Below are positions 57,067 through 64,000 of a DNA stretch of 64,000 bases, piece by piece. Made by a program: the position numbers and the translations under genes. Source of the stretch: Sphingomonas sp. UNC305MFCol5.2 (lineage in GTDB: Bacteria > Pseudomonadota > Alphaproteobacteria > Sphingomonadales > Sphingomonadaceae); NCBI RefSeq assembly GCF_000712135.1, contig NZ_JOOE01000002.1, positions 310,001-374,000 on the forward strand, given 5' to 3'. Within the stretch, counting starts at the first letter, position 1. Each line of letters starts with the position of its first letter. A model generated the notes under the pieces. That model was not told the origin of the DNA. It did not search any database and saw nothing but the letters and a program-made list of their open reading frames with translations.

Positions 57067-57080
57067 AGCACAGCTGTGCT
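57067..57080. promoter_or_regulatory. 14-bp perfect palindrome upstream of the HAMP kinase
   Basis: AGCACAGCTGTGCT is self-complementary over 14 bases, 68 bases before the kinase GTG and 114 bases before the divergent winged-helix gene. It is a plausible operator or a small hairpin in the kinase leader; the cognate regulator is not known. Confidence 0.45.
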
Positions 57081-57193
57081 TCAGGAAAAGTGAACGCGCG
57101 CACGGATTTGCGTCGGGTTGCGGCATTTTTCCGAAGCATTAGGAAAGGCCCCGACACTCGGGGGAAACACGCACATGGCAGACGGCGCCCGGG

Positions 57194-57565
57194 ATGCCGG
57201 CCAAACAAGAGGTTTCCAGCTTCATTCGTTCGACCTTTCGCTCGGTCTGGGCGCTCGAATTGTTGTGCTTCCTGAAGAAGCATCGCGATCGGGCCTGGCC
57301 GCAGCGGGAGTTGGTCATCGCACTGCGCGGGAGCGATCTGGTCGTATCGCAGAGCGTCGAGTCGCTGCTCGCCGCCGGGCTCGTCGTGAGCGAGCCCGGA
57401 CAGCTGGTTCGCTATCAGCCGACCTCGGACGCAGTGGAGAAGCTCGCGGGGGCTGCCGAATCGCTCTACGCCACCCGGCCGGACGCGGTGCGGCGGATGA
57501 TCGTCGCCCCCGCCGCCTCCGGTCTCAGCAGCTTCGCGGACGCCTTCAAGCTGTGGAGGGATTGA
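57194..57565 (+). CDS. Small winged-helix protein
   Basis: A 123-residue cytoplasmic protein. The N-terminal half looks like a winged helix: SVWALELLCFLKKHRDRAWP, then QRELVIALRGSDLVVSQSVE and a wing LVVSEPGQLVRYQP. The C-terminal helices end in LSSFADAFKLWRD. It may read out or repress the operon with the two DUF5985 proteins that follow; its TGA is one base before the next ATG. The start at 57194 has a weak ribosome site, and an ATG at 57176 is in another frame. It is divergent from the giant kinase. The name reflects fold resemblance only. Confidence 0.75.
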   Translation: MPAKQEVSSFIRSTFRSVWALELLCFLKKHRDRAWPQRELVIALRGSDLVVSQSVESLLAAGLVVSEPGQLVRYQPTSDAVEKLAGAAESLYATRPDAVRRMIVAPAASGLSSFADAFKLWRD

Positions 57566-57566
57566 G

Positions 57567-57845
57567 ATGACCTCCTGGTTTCCATCTATCGTCTATCTGC
57601 TCTGCTTCGCGACGAGCACTGCCTGCGCGCTGCTGCTCGCGCGCAGCTATCGCCGCAGCGGCATGCGGCTGCTGCTGTGGAGCGCATCGTGCTTCGCGCT
57701 GCTCGCGGTGAACAATTTGTTCGTGATCGTCGACCTGCTGCTGATCCATGACATCGACTTCAGTCTCCTCCGGCTGCTGCTGGCGCTGGCGGCGGTGGCG
57801 GTGCTGCTGTTCGGCTTCATCTGGGACATGGAGGAAGACGCGTGA
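57567..57845 (+). CDS. Small membrane protein, DUF5985-like (first of pair)
   Basis: A 92-residue protein with three hydrophobic segments (IVYLLCFATSTACALLLA, LLLWSASCFALLAVNNLFVI, LLRLLLALAAVAVLLFGFIW) and a charged WDMEEDA tail. This is the size and layout of DUF5985 proteins. It starts one base after the winged-helix stop, and its stop overlaps the GTG of a paralogous gene (GTGA), so the three form one operon. Function unknown. Confidence 0.78.
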   Translation: MTSWFPSIVYLLCFATSTACALLLARSYRRSGMRLLLWSASCFALLAVNNLFVIVDLLLIHDIDFSLLRLLLALAAVAVLLFGFIWDMEEDA

Positions 57846-58102
57846 CCTTGCTCGCCTTCCTCTCCGGCGCGGTCACGCTCGGCTTCGCGGCGGCGGCCTT
57901 GTTCTTCCTGCGCTTCTGGCGCGATACGCATGACGAGCTGTTCCTCGCCTTCGCCGCGGCCTTTTTCCTGCTCGGCATCGGCCAGGCGATCCTCGCGCTC
58001 GGCGGGGTCCCCGACGAACAACGCAGCTGGGTCTATCTGGTCCGGCTCGTCGCCTTCCTGACGATCCTCTTCGCGATCCTGCGCAAGAACAGGGCGCGGT
58101 GA
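57842..58102 (+). CDS. Small membrane protein, DUF5985-like (second of pair)
   Basis: An 86-residue protein starting at GTG 57842, overlapping the previous stop. It has three hydrophobic segments with FLRFWRDTHDELFLAFAAAF and SWVYLVRLVAFLTILFAILR, the typical DUF5985 pattern with short basic loops. It is a distant tandem paralogue of the preceding gene. They may form a heteromeric membrane pair linked to the neighbouring kinases. Function unknown. Confidence 0.8.
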   Translation: MTLLAFLSGAVTLGFAAAALFFLRFWRDTHDELFLAFAAAFFLLGIGQAILALGGVPDEQRSWVYLVRLVAFLTILFAILRKNRAR

Positions 58103-58192
58103 GCGATTAGGGGGTCCAGCCGGGCAGCGCGGCCGCCTGCCGGCCCCAGAAAGACCGGCCTGGCGGCAGCCTGCTTGTTCCCGGCCATCCTG

Positions 58193-58414
58193 TCACTCCG
58201 CCGCGCTGGTGCGCCCGCCGCCGCGCCAGCGAATGGCGTGCGGCAGGATGAACAGATACAAGCCGGTTACCAGCAGCAGAATGAGCGGAAGCAGCGCGAA
58301 CAACCCCAGCCACGCCGGCGGCTGCCCCTGCCCCATCGCGACGACGTAGACGAGGACACCGGCCGTGAAGGCCATCGAGAGCCAGCGGTGAATCTGGCGT
58401 ATCCACAGGTTCAT
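58193..58414 (-). CDS. Small PepSY-TM-like membrane protein
   Basis: A 73-residue protein with two hydrophobic segments (LSMAFTAGVLVYVVAM and WLGLFALLPLILLLVTGLYL) and an N-terminal RQIHRWLSM motif like that starting PepSY-associated membrane proteins. AAGGAGATCGCC is an excellent ribosome site. It lies 28 bases after the DUF1801 gene on the same strand and is probably the last gene of the ArsR-led operon. Function unknown. Confidence 0.75.
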   Translation of the reverse strand: MNLWIRQIHRWLSMAFTAGVLVYVVAMGQGQPPAWLGLFALLPLILLLVTGLYLFILPHAIRWRGGGRTSAAE

Positions 58415-58442
58415 GGCGATCTCCTTTCGGCGACTGGCCGGA

Positions 58443-58829
58443 TTATTTGGAACGGTTCAGCGCCACTGCGGCGCGAAGCAGGTTCTTCAACGCTTCCTCG
58501 TCGATCTCCTCGCCCTCATGGAAGTCGATCGCGCGTCGGGCGTTGCCCTCAAGGCTGGAGTTGAAGAGCCCTTTCGGATCGTCGAATGCGGCGCCCTTAG
58601 CGAAGGTCATCTTGACCACGGCCTTGTAGGTCTCGCCGGTGCAGATCATACCGTCGCAATACCAGGTCGGAACGCCCCGCCACTTCCATTCCTCGATCAC
58701 ATCGGGAATGGCCTGCTTGACCAAATTGCGAAGCCGGCCGAGCATCTCGCCGCGCCAGCCCCCCAGCTCCTCGATCCGCTTGTCGATCAGCTGCGAAGGA
58801 GATGCGTCTTGCGTCTCGGTTTTCGGCAT
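58443..58829 (-). CDS. DUF1801 domain protein
   Basis: A 128-residue protein of the DUF1801 (YdhG-like) alpha/beta fold. It has LGGWRGEMLGRLRNLVKQAI and DVIEEWKWRGVPTWYCDGMI, then KAVVKMTFAKGAAFDDPKGL, the conserved core of the family. AAGGAGAAATCGAC precedes the ATG. It follows the SRPBCC gene by 23 bases. DUF1801 and AHSA1-type genes often occur together with an ArsR regulator, as here. No reaction is known. Confidence 0.88.
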   Translation of the reverse strand: MPKTETQDASPSQLIDKRIEELGGWRGEMLGRLRNLVKQAIPDVIEEWKWRGVPTWYCDGMICTGETYKAVVKMTFAKGAAFDDPKGLFNSSLEGNARRAIDFHEGEEIDEEALKNLLRAAVALNRSK

Positions 58830-58852
58830 GTCGATTTCTCCTTGTCCGAAGG

Positions 58853-59263
58853 TCAGTCGAGCCGCGCGAGCACTTCTTCCAGCTTGCCGAAGAAGCGCGG
58901 CCAGCCGGCCTTGGCACCGTGGTAAGCGAGCTGCTGGTCGGGCTTGAAGCCGACCTGCTCCATGCGCAGCAAAGTTCCCGCGCCAACCGCGCTAAGCGTC
59001 CAGGTGACGGTGCTTTCGAGGCCCAGACCGTTCCAAGTGTACGCCAAAGTCTTGTTGGGCTCGACCTCCAGCACCTGGCAATCGAGCACGCCCCATTCGG
59101 CGCTCAGATTGAAGCGGTGATCGACGGTGGGGACGAAATCGTTCTTCATCAGCCATTCCTCGATCAGATGCGGCTGGGTGAGCGCGCGCCAGATCTTTTC
59201 CGGCGGGTGGGCGATCTCGCGCTCGACGACGACGGAGCGCGTTTCGGTCCTAGTATCGGTCAT
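58853..59263 (-). CDS. SRPBCC (AHSA1-like) domain protein
   Basis: A 136-residue START-like protein of the activator-of-Hsp90-homologue group: VEREIAHPPEKIWRALTQPH, LIEEWLMKNDF, TLAYTWNGLGLESTVTWTLS and a closing GWPRFFGKLEEVLARL. These proteins form a hydrophobic ligand cavity; the ligand is unknown. The ATG overlaps the ArsR stop by ATGA, a very common pairing in which the ArsR-like protein and the SRPBCC protein are translationally coupled. Confidence 0.9.
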   Translation of the reverse strand: MTDTRTETRSVVVEREIAHPPEKIWRALTQPHLIEEWLMKNDFVPTVDHRFNLSAEWGVLDCQVLEVEPNKTLAYTWNGLGLESTVTWTLSAVGAGTLLRMEQVGFKPDQQLAYHGAKAGWPRFFGKLEEVLARLD

Positions 59264-59583
59264 TGGTCCATCCTCTTGAGCAGTTCCTCGAGATCGTCGA
59301 AGCGGCTTTGCCAGAAGCCCGTCATCTCGCTGGTCCAGTCGATCAACGGGGCGAGCGCCTTGAGCTGCGCGCTATAATGGGTCTGCCGGCCTTCGTGGCG
59401 ATCGAGCACGAGTCCGGCCTGCTTGAGCACCCCGAGATGCTTGGAGACCGCCGGTTGCGAGACTCCGGCGCGCGCGGTCAGCGCGCCGACGGTCTGTTCG
59501 CCGCCGCGGCACAGACGCTCGAAGATCGCCCGCCGGGTCGGATCGGCGAGCGTCCTGAAGAGCATGTCATGGGCGTTCTGCAT
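59260..59583 (-). CDS. ArsR-family winged-helix regulator
   Basis: A 107-residue regulator from the ATG at 59583 (a TTG at 59592 would add three residues). The core ADPTRRAIFERLCRGGEQTV and VSQPAVSKHLGVLKQAGLVL is a classic ArsR winged helix, with no metal-binding cysteine pattern. The C-terminal WTSEMTGFWQSRFDDLEELL helix is typical of the members paired with SRPBCC proteins. A promoter and a nested palindrome lie immediately upstream, so autoregulation is likely. Confidence 0.9.
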   Translation of the reverse strand: MQNAHDMLFRTLADPTRRAIFERLCRGGEQTVGALTARAGVSQPAVSKHLGVLKQAGLVLDRHEGRQTHYSAQLKALAPLIDWTSEMTGFWQSRFDDLEELLKRMDQ

Positions 59584-59591
59584 TTCAATCA

Positions 59592-59643
59592 ATAACTCAC
59601 TGGCTATGGTTTTCCCATAACCAACGAGTTATCGGTTAGTCAA
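59592..59643 (-). promoter_or_regulatory. Promoter and nested palindrome of the ArsR operon
   Basis: On the minus strand TTGACT (59638-59643) and TTATGG (59615-59620) are 17 bases apart. ATAACTC (59592-59598) and GAGTTAT (59626-59632) form outer arms, and TGGCTATGG/CCATAACCA form imperfect inner arms. The palindrome spans the -10 and the transcription start, as expected for an ArsR-type operator. Confidence 0.65.
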
Positions 59644-59651
59644 GGCGCTGG

Positions 59652-60983
59652 TCAGTGGACCGTCAGCGTCTCCGCATCCTTGCGTACGACAACCGCCCGG
59701 CCCGCGAGCACCGCGAACAGGCAGAGGATCAAATAGCATGCGGCGGGCACGATCAGCGCGGTCGCATAGCTGGTCTGGTCAGAGACCGCGCCCACGAGCA
59801 GCGGCAGCAATGCGCCCCCTACGATCGCAGTGCAGAGCAGCCCCGAAGTCGATTCGGTGGTGCCGGTCGAGCGCTCCAGCGTGAGCGTGAAGATCACCGG
59901 AAACATGATCGAATTGAACAGGCCGATCGACAGCGCGACGAAGCCCGCGGTCACGCCGCCGATCGCGAAGACATAGAAGCACATCGCCGCCGCGATCGCC
60001 GTGAACACGGCAAGCAGGATGTGTGCGCGAACCACTCCGAGCAGCGCCGAGCCGATCGCCCGGCCCACCATCGCGCCGAGCCAATAGAGCGCGACAGCCT
60101 TGCCGGCCTCCTGCAGCGACACGCCGGGCACGCCGTCGCTCCCCATCAGATAGCCGAGCACCGGAACACTGAACGCAGCGTCCGATTGCCCCCACACACT
60201 GTTCCCGTTGAGCAGCAGCGCCATCTGGGTGCCGATCGAGACTTCCGCGCCGACATAGAGGAAGATCGCGGCGGCGCCGAACAGCGCCCAGCGCGAATTG
60301 AGCGAGGAGAACAGGCCCGCGGTCGAGGCGGCTGGCGGCGCGGCCTCGGTGACGACGCGGCGGCTCAGCCAGAAGAACACCGCCAGTGCGGCGATCAGTC
60401 CGCAAATCCACAAATAGGCCGAATCGATTCCGGCGAGCGCTTCGGCGCGCACCGCCTCGGTGATCACCGACCCCTCCTTGACCTCCACGCCCTTGAGGAA
60501 GAGGTGCGCGCCGAGCAGCGGCCCGAGAAAGGTACCGAACGAATTGAAGGTCTGGCTGAGCGTCAGGCGAAGATGGCTGTATTTCGGATTGCCCAGCGCC
60601 GCGGCGAGCGGATTGGCGGCGACCTGAAGGACAGTGATCCCGCTGGCGAGGATGAACAGACCGAGAAGCACCAAAGTGAACAGCGCGAGGTTCGCCGCCA
60701 GCAGCATCACCAGGCAGCCCATGATCATCAGCCCGAGCGCCGTGAGGATCGTCGGAATGGACTTGGCCCGGGAAAGGAATGCCGCCGCCGGGAAGGACAT
60801 CAGGCCATAAGCGATGAAAAAGGCGAATGCCGCCGCTTGCGCTTGGAGATTGGTCAGCGTGAAGATGCCCTTCACCGAGGCGACCAGCGGATCGATCAGC
60901 GAGGTGATGAAACCCCATGCGAAGAACAGGGTAGTGACCGCGGCGAATGCCAATGTGGCGCTCGTGGAACTCGAACGGGCCAA
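59652..60983 (-). CDS. MFS sugar permease (NagP/GluP/FucP-like group)
   Basis: A 443-residue carrier translated from TTG at 60983, with AAGGA seven bases upstream; no better start exists before the first membrane helix. About twelve helices are predicted. FFAWGFITSLIDPLVASVKG at the N-terminus, ANPLAAALGNPKYSHLRLTL after TM4 and NSIMFPVIFTLTLERS in the C-half place it in the same MFS branch as the first permease of the window. It follows the ROK kinase on the minus strand (88 bp apart). Substrate is probably a hexose handled by that kinase; this is inferred from position only. Confidence 0.88.
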   Translation of the reverse strand: MARSSSTSATLAFAAVTTLFFAWGFITSLIDPLVASVKGIFTLTNLQAQAAAFAFFIAYGLMSFPAAAFLSRAKSIPTILTALGLMIMGCLVMLLAANLALFTLVLLGLFILASGITVLQVAANPLAAALGNPKYSHLRLTLSQTFNSFGTFLGPLLGAHLFLKGVEVKEGSVITEAVRAEALAGIDSAYLWICGLIAALAVFFWLSRRVVTEAAPPAASTAGLFSSLNSRWALFGAAAIFLYVGAEVSIGTQMALLLNGNSVWGQSDAAFSVPVLGYLMGSDGVPGVSLQEAGKAVALYWLGAMVGRAIGSALLGVVRAHILLAVFTAIAAAMCFYVFAIGGVTAGFVALSIGLFNSIMFPVIFTLTLERSTGTTESTSGLLCTAIVGGALLPLLVGAVSDQTSYATALIVPAACYLILCLFAVLAGRAVVVRKDAETLTVH

Positions 60984-61071
60984 GGCGTTATCCTTCCTGT
61001 CGATGCACGCCCCGGCGGCGCGTGCAATTATTATGTTTGATTTGCCAATTCGCACAGCCCGCCGCGCTTGG

Positions 61072-62016
61072 CTAGGCAGGCGTTGCGCAGGCTTGGGCAG
61101 CGAGCGTTATCGAGCCCATGGGCCCCGCCATGTCGCCCAGGCCCGGACGCGTGATGAAGCCTTCGTTCCGGGGCAGCCGCATATAGCCCTGGAGGCTCTC
61201 CACCAGCGCCTTCTCGATCCGTGCGACGAGATGCGGCTGCGCGGTGAGCACGCCGCCGCCGATCGCGATTCGCTCCGGCCCTGCGCCACAGACCAGCGCG
61301 TGCGCCATCGCCGCGAGGGTGCGGACGATCGGCTCCCAGACAGGATCGTCCTCGGCTACGTCCCGTACGGCCCGCCCGCCAAGGCGCGACACCAGGGCCG
61401 AGCCCGAGGCGAGCCCCTCGACGCAATCCTCGTGAAACCCGCACACGCTCGGATGATCGTCGCCGGGCAGTCGCGGCACCCGCACATGGCCCCATTCGCT
61501 GTGCGCGAAGCCGCGTGTGGGGCGTCCATGGACGACCAGTCCCACGCCGACTCCAGTGCCGACAGTGACATAAGCGAAGTCCGTCATGCCCTGGCCGCTG
61601 CCCCAGGCGATCTCGGCAAGTGCGGCGCCGTTGACGTCGGTGTCGAATCCAACCGGCACCGCGAACGGCGCAGACAAGGTGCCGCGCACATCGGTGCCGG
61701 GCCAGCCGGCCTTGGTGGTGGCGAGGATATGGCCGTGCGACGGCGAGCGCGCATCGAGATCGATCGGCCCGAACGACGCGATGCCCAGCCCGCGGAAACC
61801 CGGGTGCTCGTACCAGTCCTGCAGTATCTCGAGGATCGCCGGCAGGGTCTCCGCCGCACTGGTCGTCGGCACGATCTGCTGATCGAGAACCCTGCCCGGC
61901 CCGAACGCCAGGGTGCACACGCATTTGGTGCCCCCCAGCTCGACGCCGGCATAGGGGAGGCTCCCCGCCGAAGCGCCGCCCGAAATACGCACGGACGACG
62001 GCAAACCCTTCGACAT
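61072..62016 (-). CDS. ROK-family sugar kinase, fructokinase-like
   Basis: A 314-residue ROK kinase from the ATG at 62016, with GGAGGGGGA before it. It has ATP-binding GVELGGTKCVC, catalytic-loop VGFDTDVNGAALAE, VGTGVGVGLV and the ROK zinc motif as H-x-E-W-G-H plus CGFHEDCVEGLASG. That H/C/H/C pattern with EGLASG is characteristic of bacterial ROK fructokinases and mannokinases. It phosphorylates a free hexose, most likely fructose or mannose, after entry through the neighbouring MFS carrier. It is divergent from a sugar-porter MFS gene across an AT-rich 120-bp interval. Confidence 0.88.
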   Translation of the reverse strand: MSKGLPSSVRISGGASAGSLPYAGVELGGTKCVCTLAFGPGRVLDQQIVPTTSAAETLPAILEILQDWYEHPGFRGLGIASFGPIDLDARSPSHGHILATTKAGWPGTDVRGTLSAPFAVPVGFDTDVNGAALAEIAWGSGQGMTDFAYVTVGTGVGVGLVVHGRPTRGFAHSEWGHVRVPRLPGDDHPSVCGFHEDCVEGLASGSALVSRLGGRAVRDVAEDDPVWEPIVRTLAAMAHALVCGAGPERIAIGGGVLTAQPHLVARIEKALVESLQGYMRLPRNEGFITRPGLGDMAGPMGSITLAAQACATPA

Positions 62017-62078
62017 TCCCCCTCCCTTCGCGGCTGTACCGCCCATGAATCCTTGGGCTTGTGCAACCCAACCTTCGC

Positions 62079-62105
62079 ATTAATAATCCAAATTACATAA
62101 TTCAA
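62079..62105. promoter_or_regulatory. AT-rich operator-like patch between kinase and sugar porter
   Basis: A 27-base, almost GC-free segment with TTAATAATCCAAATTACATA in a GC-rich genome. It is shared by two divergent promoters. A related AT-rich patch (AATTATTATG near 61025) precedes the MFS gene. ROK/NagC-type repressors, one of which starts at 63509, use AT-rich inverted sites. Confidence 0.35.
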
Positions 62106-62136
62106 CGGTCGAACAACGGCCGAGGAGAGGATTGCG

Positions 62137-63465
62137 ATGAGTGCATCCACGGGCAAGCTGAACCCCTCGGCGATCATAGCCGCGAGCCTGGCGGGGCTGT
62201 TGTTCGGATTCGACACCGCAGTGATCGCGGGTGTGACCGACGCGCTGCGCGGCACTTTCGGCCTCTCGGCCGCCCAATTGGGAGCCGCAGTATCCGCTGC
62301 TTTGGTCGGCACTTTGGTGGGGGCGCTCGGAGCGGGCAAACCCGGCGATCGCTATGGCAGCCGCACGATCCTGTTGTGGATCGCCATCGCTTATATCGTT
62401 TCGGCGCTCGGGTCCGCGCTGAGCAGCGGCCTGACGATGCTCGTCGCCTTCCGCTTTCTCGGCGGCCTCGCGATCGGCGGATCGTCGGTGCTCGCACCGG
62501 TCTATATCACAGAGGTCGCCCCGCCCGAGCGGCGCGGCATGCTGGTGGGCTTCTTCCAGCTGAGCATCGTGCTCGGGATCCTCGGCGCCTATGTCAGCAA
62601 CTTCCTGATCGCGCAGGCAGTCGGCGGCGAGCTGGCGTGGCGGCTGAAGCTCGGGGTCGCGGCGGTACCGGCCCTCCTCTTCTTCGTCCTGATGCTTCGG
62701 GTTCCGCAGAGCCCGCGCTGGCTCTTCCATCATGGGCGGACCGCGGAGGCCAGGAAGGCAATCGAGGCCTTGTCCATGGGCGATCCCGACACGCTGCTGG
62801 GGCAGTTCGCCGAGGGCGCCACCGCGCCGGGCGACGACCGGCTGCGCTGGCGCCTGCACCGCCGCCCGATCCTGCTCGCAATTGGCCTTGCGATGTTCAA
62901 CCAGCTCTCGGGCATCAATGCGATCCTCTATTATCTGGGCGACATCTTCGCCGCCGCAGGCTTCGACGCCGTCTCCGCCGATCTGCAGGCAGTCGCGATC
63001 GGCGTGGCGAATCTCCTCGCGACCATGCTCGGCATGGCGATCATCGATCGGGTCGGGCGCAAGCCGTTGCTGCTGATCGGTGCCATGGGCACCGCCATCG
63101 CGCTGACCTGCGTCGCCACGATCTATTCGACGGGCCATGGCCAGGCCCTGCTGTTGCCCGCATTGATCGGCTTCATCCTGTTCTTCGCGATCTCGCAAGG
63201 CGCGGTGATCTGGGTCTATCTGTCCGAAATCTTCCCCACCGCGGTGCGCGCGCGCGGCCAATCGCTCGGCAGCGCGACGCATTGGGGCATGAACGCGCTG
63301 ATCGCCTTCGGCTTTCCCGTAGTGGCGCAATATACTCAGGCACTGCCATTCTGGCTGTTCGCGGGCGCGATGCTGGTGCAGGCTGTAGTGATCTGGCGGT
63401 ACTTCCCCGAAACCCGGGGACTGTCGCTGGAAACCATGGGACGGACAGTCGAGGGTCGGGAATGA
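62137..63465 (+). CDS. Sugar-porter family MFS transporter (XylE/GalP-like)
   Basis: A 442-residue sugar/H+ symporter with the sugar-porter signatures: LLFGFDTAVIAG in TM1, KPGDRYGSR between TM2 and TM3, LLFFVLMLRVPQSPRWLF after TM6, MFNQLSGINAILYY in TM7 and PETRGLSLE at the C-terminus. GAGGAGAGG gives a strong ribosome site. It is divergent from the ROK kinase and followed by a ROK-type regulator gene 43 bases downstream. Hexose transport is likely; which hexose cannot be told from sequence. Confidence 0.93.
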   Translation: MSASTGKLNPSAIIAASLAGLLFGFDTAVIAGVTDALRGTFGLSAAQLGAAVSAALVGTLVGALGAGKPGDRYGSRTILLWIAIAYIVSALGSALSSGLTMLVAFRFLGGLAIGGSSVLAPVYITEVAPPERRGMLVGFFQLSIVLGILGAYVSNFLIAQAVGGELAWRLKLGVAAVPALLFFVLMLRVPQSPRWLFHHGRTAEARKAIEALSMGDPDTLLGQFAEGATAPGDDRLRWRLHRRPILLAIGLAMFNQLSGINAILYYLGDIFAAAGFDAVSADLQAVAIGVANLLATMLGMAIIDRVGRKPLLLIGAMGTAIALTCVATIYSTGHGQALLLPALIGFILFFAISQGAVIWVYLSEIFPTAVRARGQSLGSATHWGMNALIAFGFPVVAQYTQALPFWLFAGAMLVQAVVIWRYFPETRGLSLETMGRTVEGRE

Positions 63466-63508
63466 TACGCTTGAAGACGACGGCTTCGATGACTGATAGC
63501 GCTACCGC

Positions 63509-64000
63509 ATGACGGCCGCCGCCCCCAAAACCCGCCCCCGCCTTTCCGGCACCAATCTGGAGCGCGCCGCCGATCACAACCAGCGGGTGACTCTCCACGC
63601 CATCCGCGTGCTGGGTCCGCTCACGCGCGTCGAGCTCGCCGGCATCACCGGGCTGACCGGCCCGGCGATCGCCAACATCACCAAGCGCCTGCTCCAGGAC
63701 GGATTGATCGACGAAGCCGGCCAGCGCCGCGGCGGTCGTGGCCAGCCGCCGACCAAGCTCGTGGTGCGTGCCGACGCCTGCTACTCGATCGGCGTAAACA
63801 TCGATCGCGATCATATCACGATGGTGCTCGTCGATTTCTCCGGCGAGACGCTGACCCGCGTCTCCGAGGAAGTGAATTTCGCGCTGCCCGACCATGTCCG
63901 CGGGCTCTACCGCCGCTCGATCAGGAACATGCTGCGCAAGGCGAAGGTCGACGTTTCCAAGGTCGTCGGCGTCGGTGTCGCGGTCCCCGACGATCTCGGG
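63509..64000 (+). CDS. ROK-family transcriptional regulator (NagC/Mlc-like), N-terminal part
   Basis: The first 164 residues are present; the gene runs off the window. A winged helix at about 20-80 (HNQRVTLHAIRVLGPLTRVE, LTGPAIANITKRLLQDGLI) precedes a ROK sugar-binding domain (RGGRGQPPTKLVV, YSIGVNIDRDHITMVLVDFS, KVVGVGVAVPDDLG). Both parts fit Mlc/NagC/XylR-type repressors. The ATG at 63509 is the first start after the sugar-porter stop. It probably controls the sugar-porter/ROK-kinase region in response to a hexose or its phosphate. Confidence 0.88.
   Translation, partial: MTAAAPKTRPRLSGTNLERAADHNQRVTLHAIRVLGPLTRVELAGITGLTGPAIANITKRLLQDGLIDEAGQRRGGRGQPPTKLVVRADACYSIGVNIDRDHITMVLVDFSGETLTRVSEEVNFALPDHVRGLYRRSIRNMLRKAKVDVSKVVGVGVAVPDDLG

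Noticed and set aside
57000-57193. Search for a GGAAC-N16/17-CGTT general stress (EcfG) promoter before the kinase genes
   Set aside because: GGAAC occurs at 57055 but no CGTT follows at the required distance, so no stress-sigma promoter is claimed.

Overview
The window looks like chromosomal DNA of a high-GC alphaproteobacterium, most likely a sphingomonad (Sphingomonas or a close relative). The basis is Caulobacter/Sphingomonas-type TonB-dependent receptors with an [E/D]IVVTGYRASL box, NodT-type outer-membrane factors, DUF5985 membrane proteins, and short GC-rich palindromic repeats between genes. It carries no rRNA, tRNA, CRISPR array, phage or intact insertion sequence that I can recognise. 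The content is dominated by sugar uptake and catabolism, efflux and signal transduction.

Region by region: 1-6347 ends a Gfo/Idh/MocA oxidoreductase and then holds an L-fucose module (FucP-type permease, IclR regulator, aldo/keto reductase, mutarotase, L-fuconate dehydratase). 6642-7832 is a secreted M19 dipeptidase. 7840-7995 is an inverted pair of GC-rich hairpins. 8004-14536 is a minus-strand RND efflux operon (conserved small protein, adaptor, RND pump, outer-membrane lipoprotein), driven from a promoter covered by two TetR-like operators. 15365-24640 is a glycan-utilisation locus: TonB receptor, FadR-type GntR regulator, GH42-like beta-galactosidase and Tat-exported GH78 alpha-L-rhamnosidase, with several TTGYCNGACAA operators. 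24874-27756 is a membrane GGDEF/EAL protein. 27883-35904 holds a TetR gene and then a cecR-ybhGFSR-like ABC exporter operon ending in an outer-membrane factor and interrupted by two long palindromic repeats. 35907-37085 is a second FadR-type regulator divergent from an unknown 85-residue protein.

37087-49516 is a complete N-acetylglucosamine module. A GH20 hexosaminidase, an IIA-HPr-EI fusion and an EIICB permease run on the minus strand, with a TonB receptor upstream. A HutC-type GntR regulator, a SIS-domain deaminase/isomerase and NagA run on the plus strand. The logic is import of chitin-like oligomers, release of GlcNAc, PTS phosphorylation, then deacetylation and deamination.

49544-58102 is a signalling region with two co-directional hybrid histidine kinases. 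One is a 1794-residue soluble protein built on an array of HAMP units repeating every 276 bp exactly. A winged-helix protein and two small DUF5985 membrane proteins are divergent from it. 58193-59583 is an ArsR-SRPBCC-DUF1801-membrane protein operon. 59652-64000 holds sugar transport and kinase genes (MFS, ROK fructokinase, sugar-porter MFS) and the start of a ROK-type repressor that runs off the window.

The most noteworthy signals are the small FCD-GntR regulon at the glycan locus, the orphan double operator and possible ATC start of the efflux operon, a compensatory base change within the palindromic repeats, the HAMP array, and a tandem EIIB domain lacking its cysteine.
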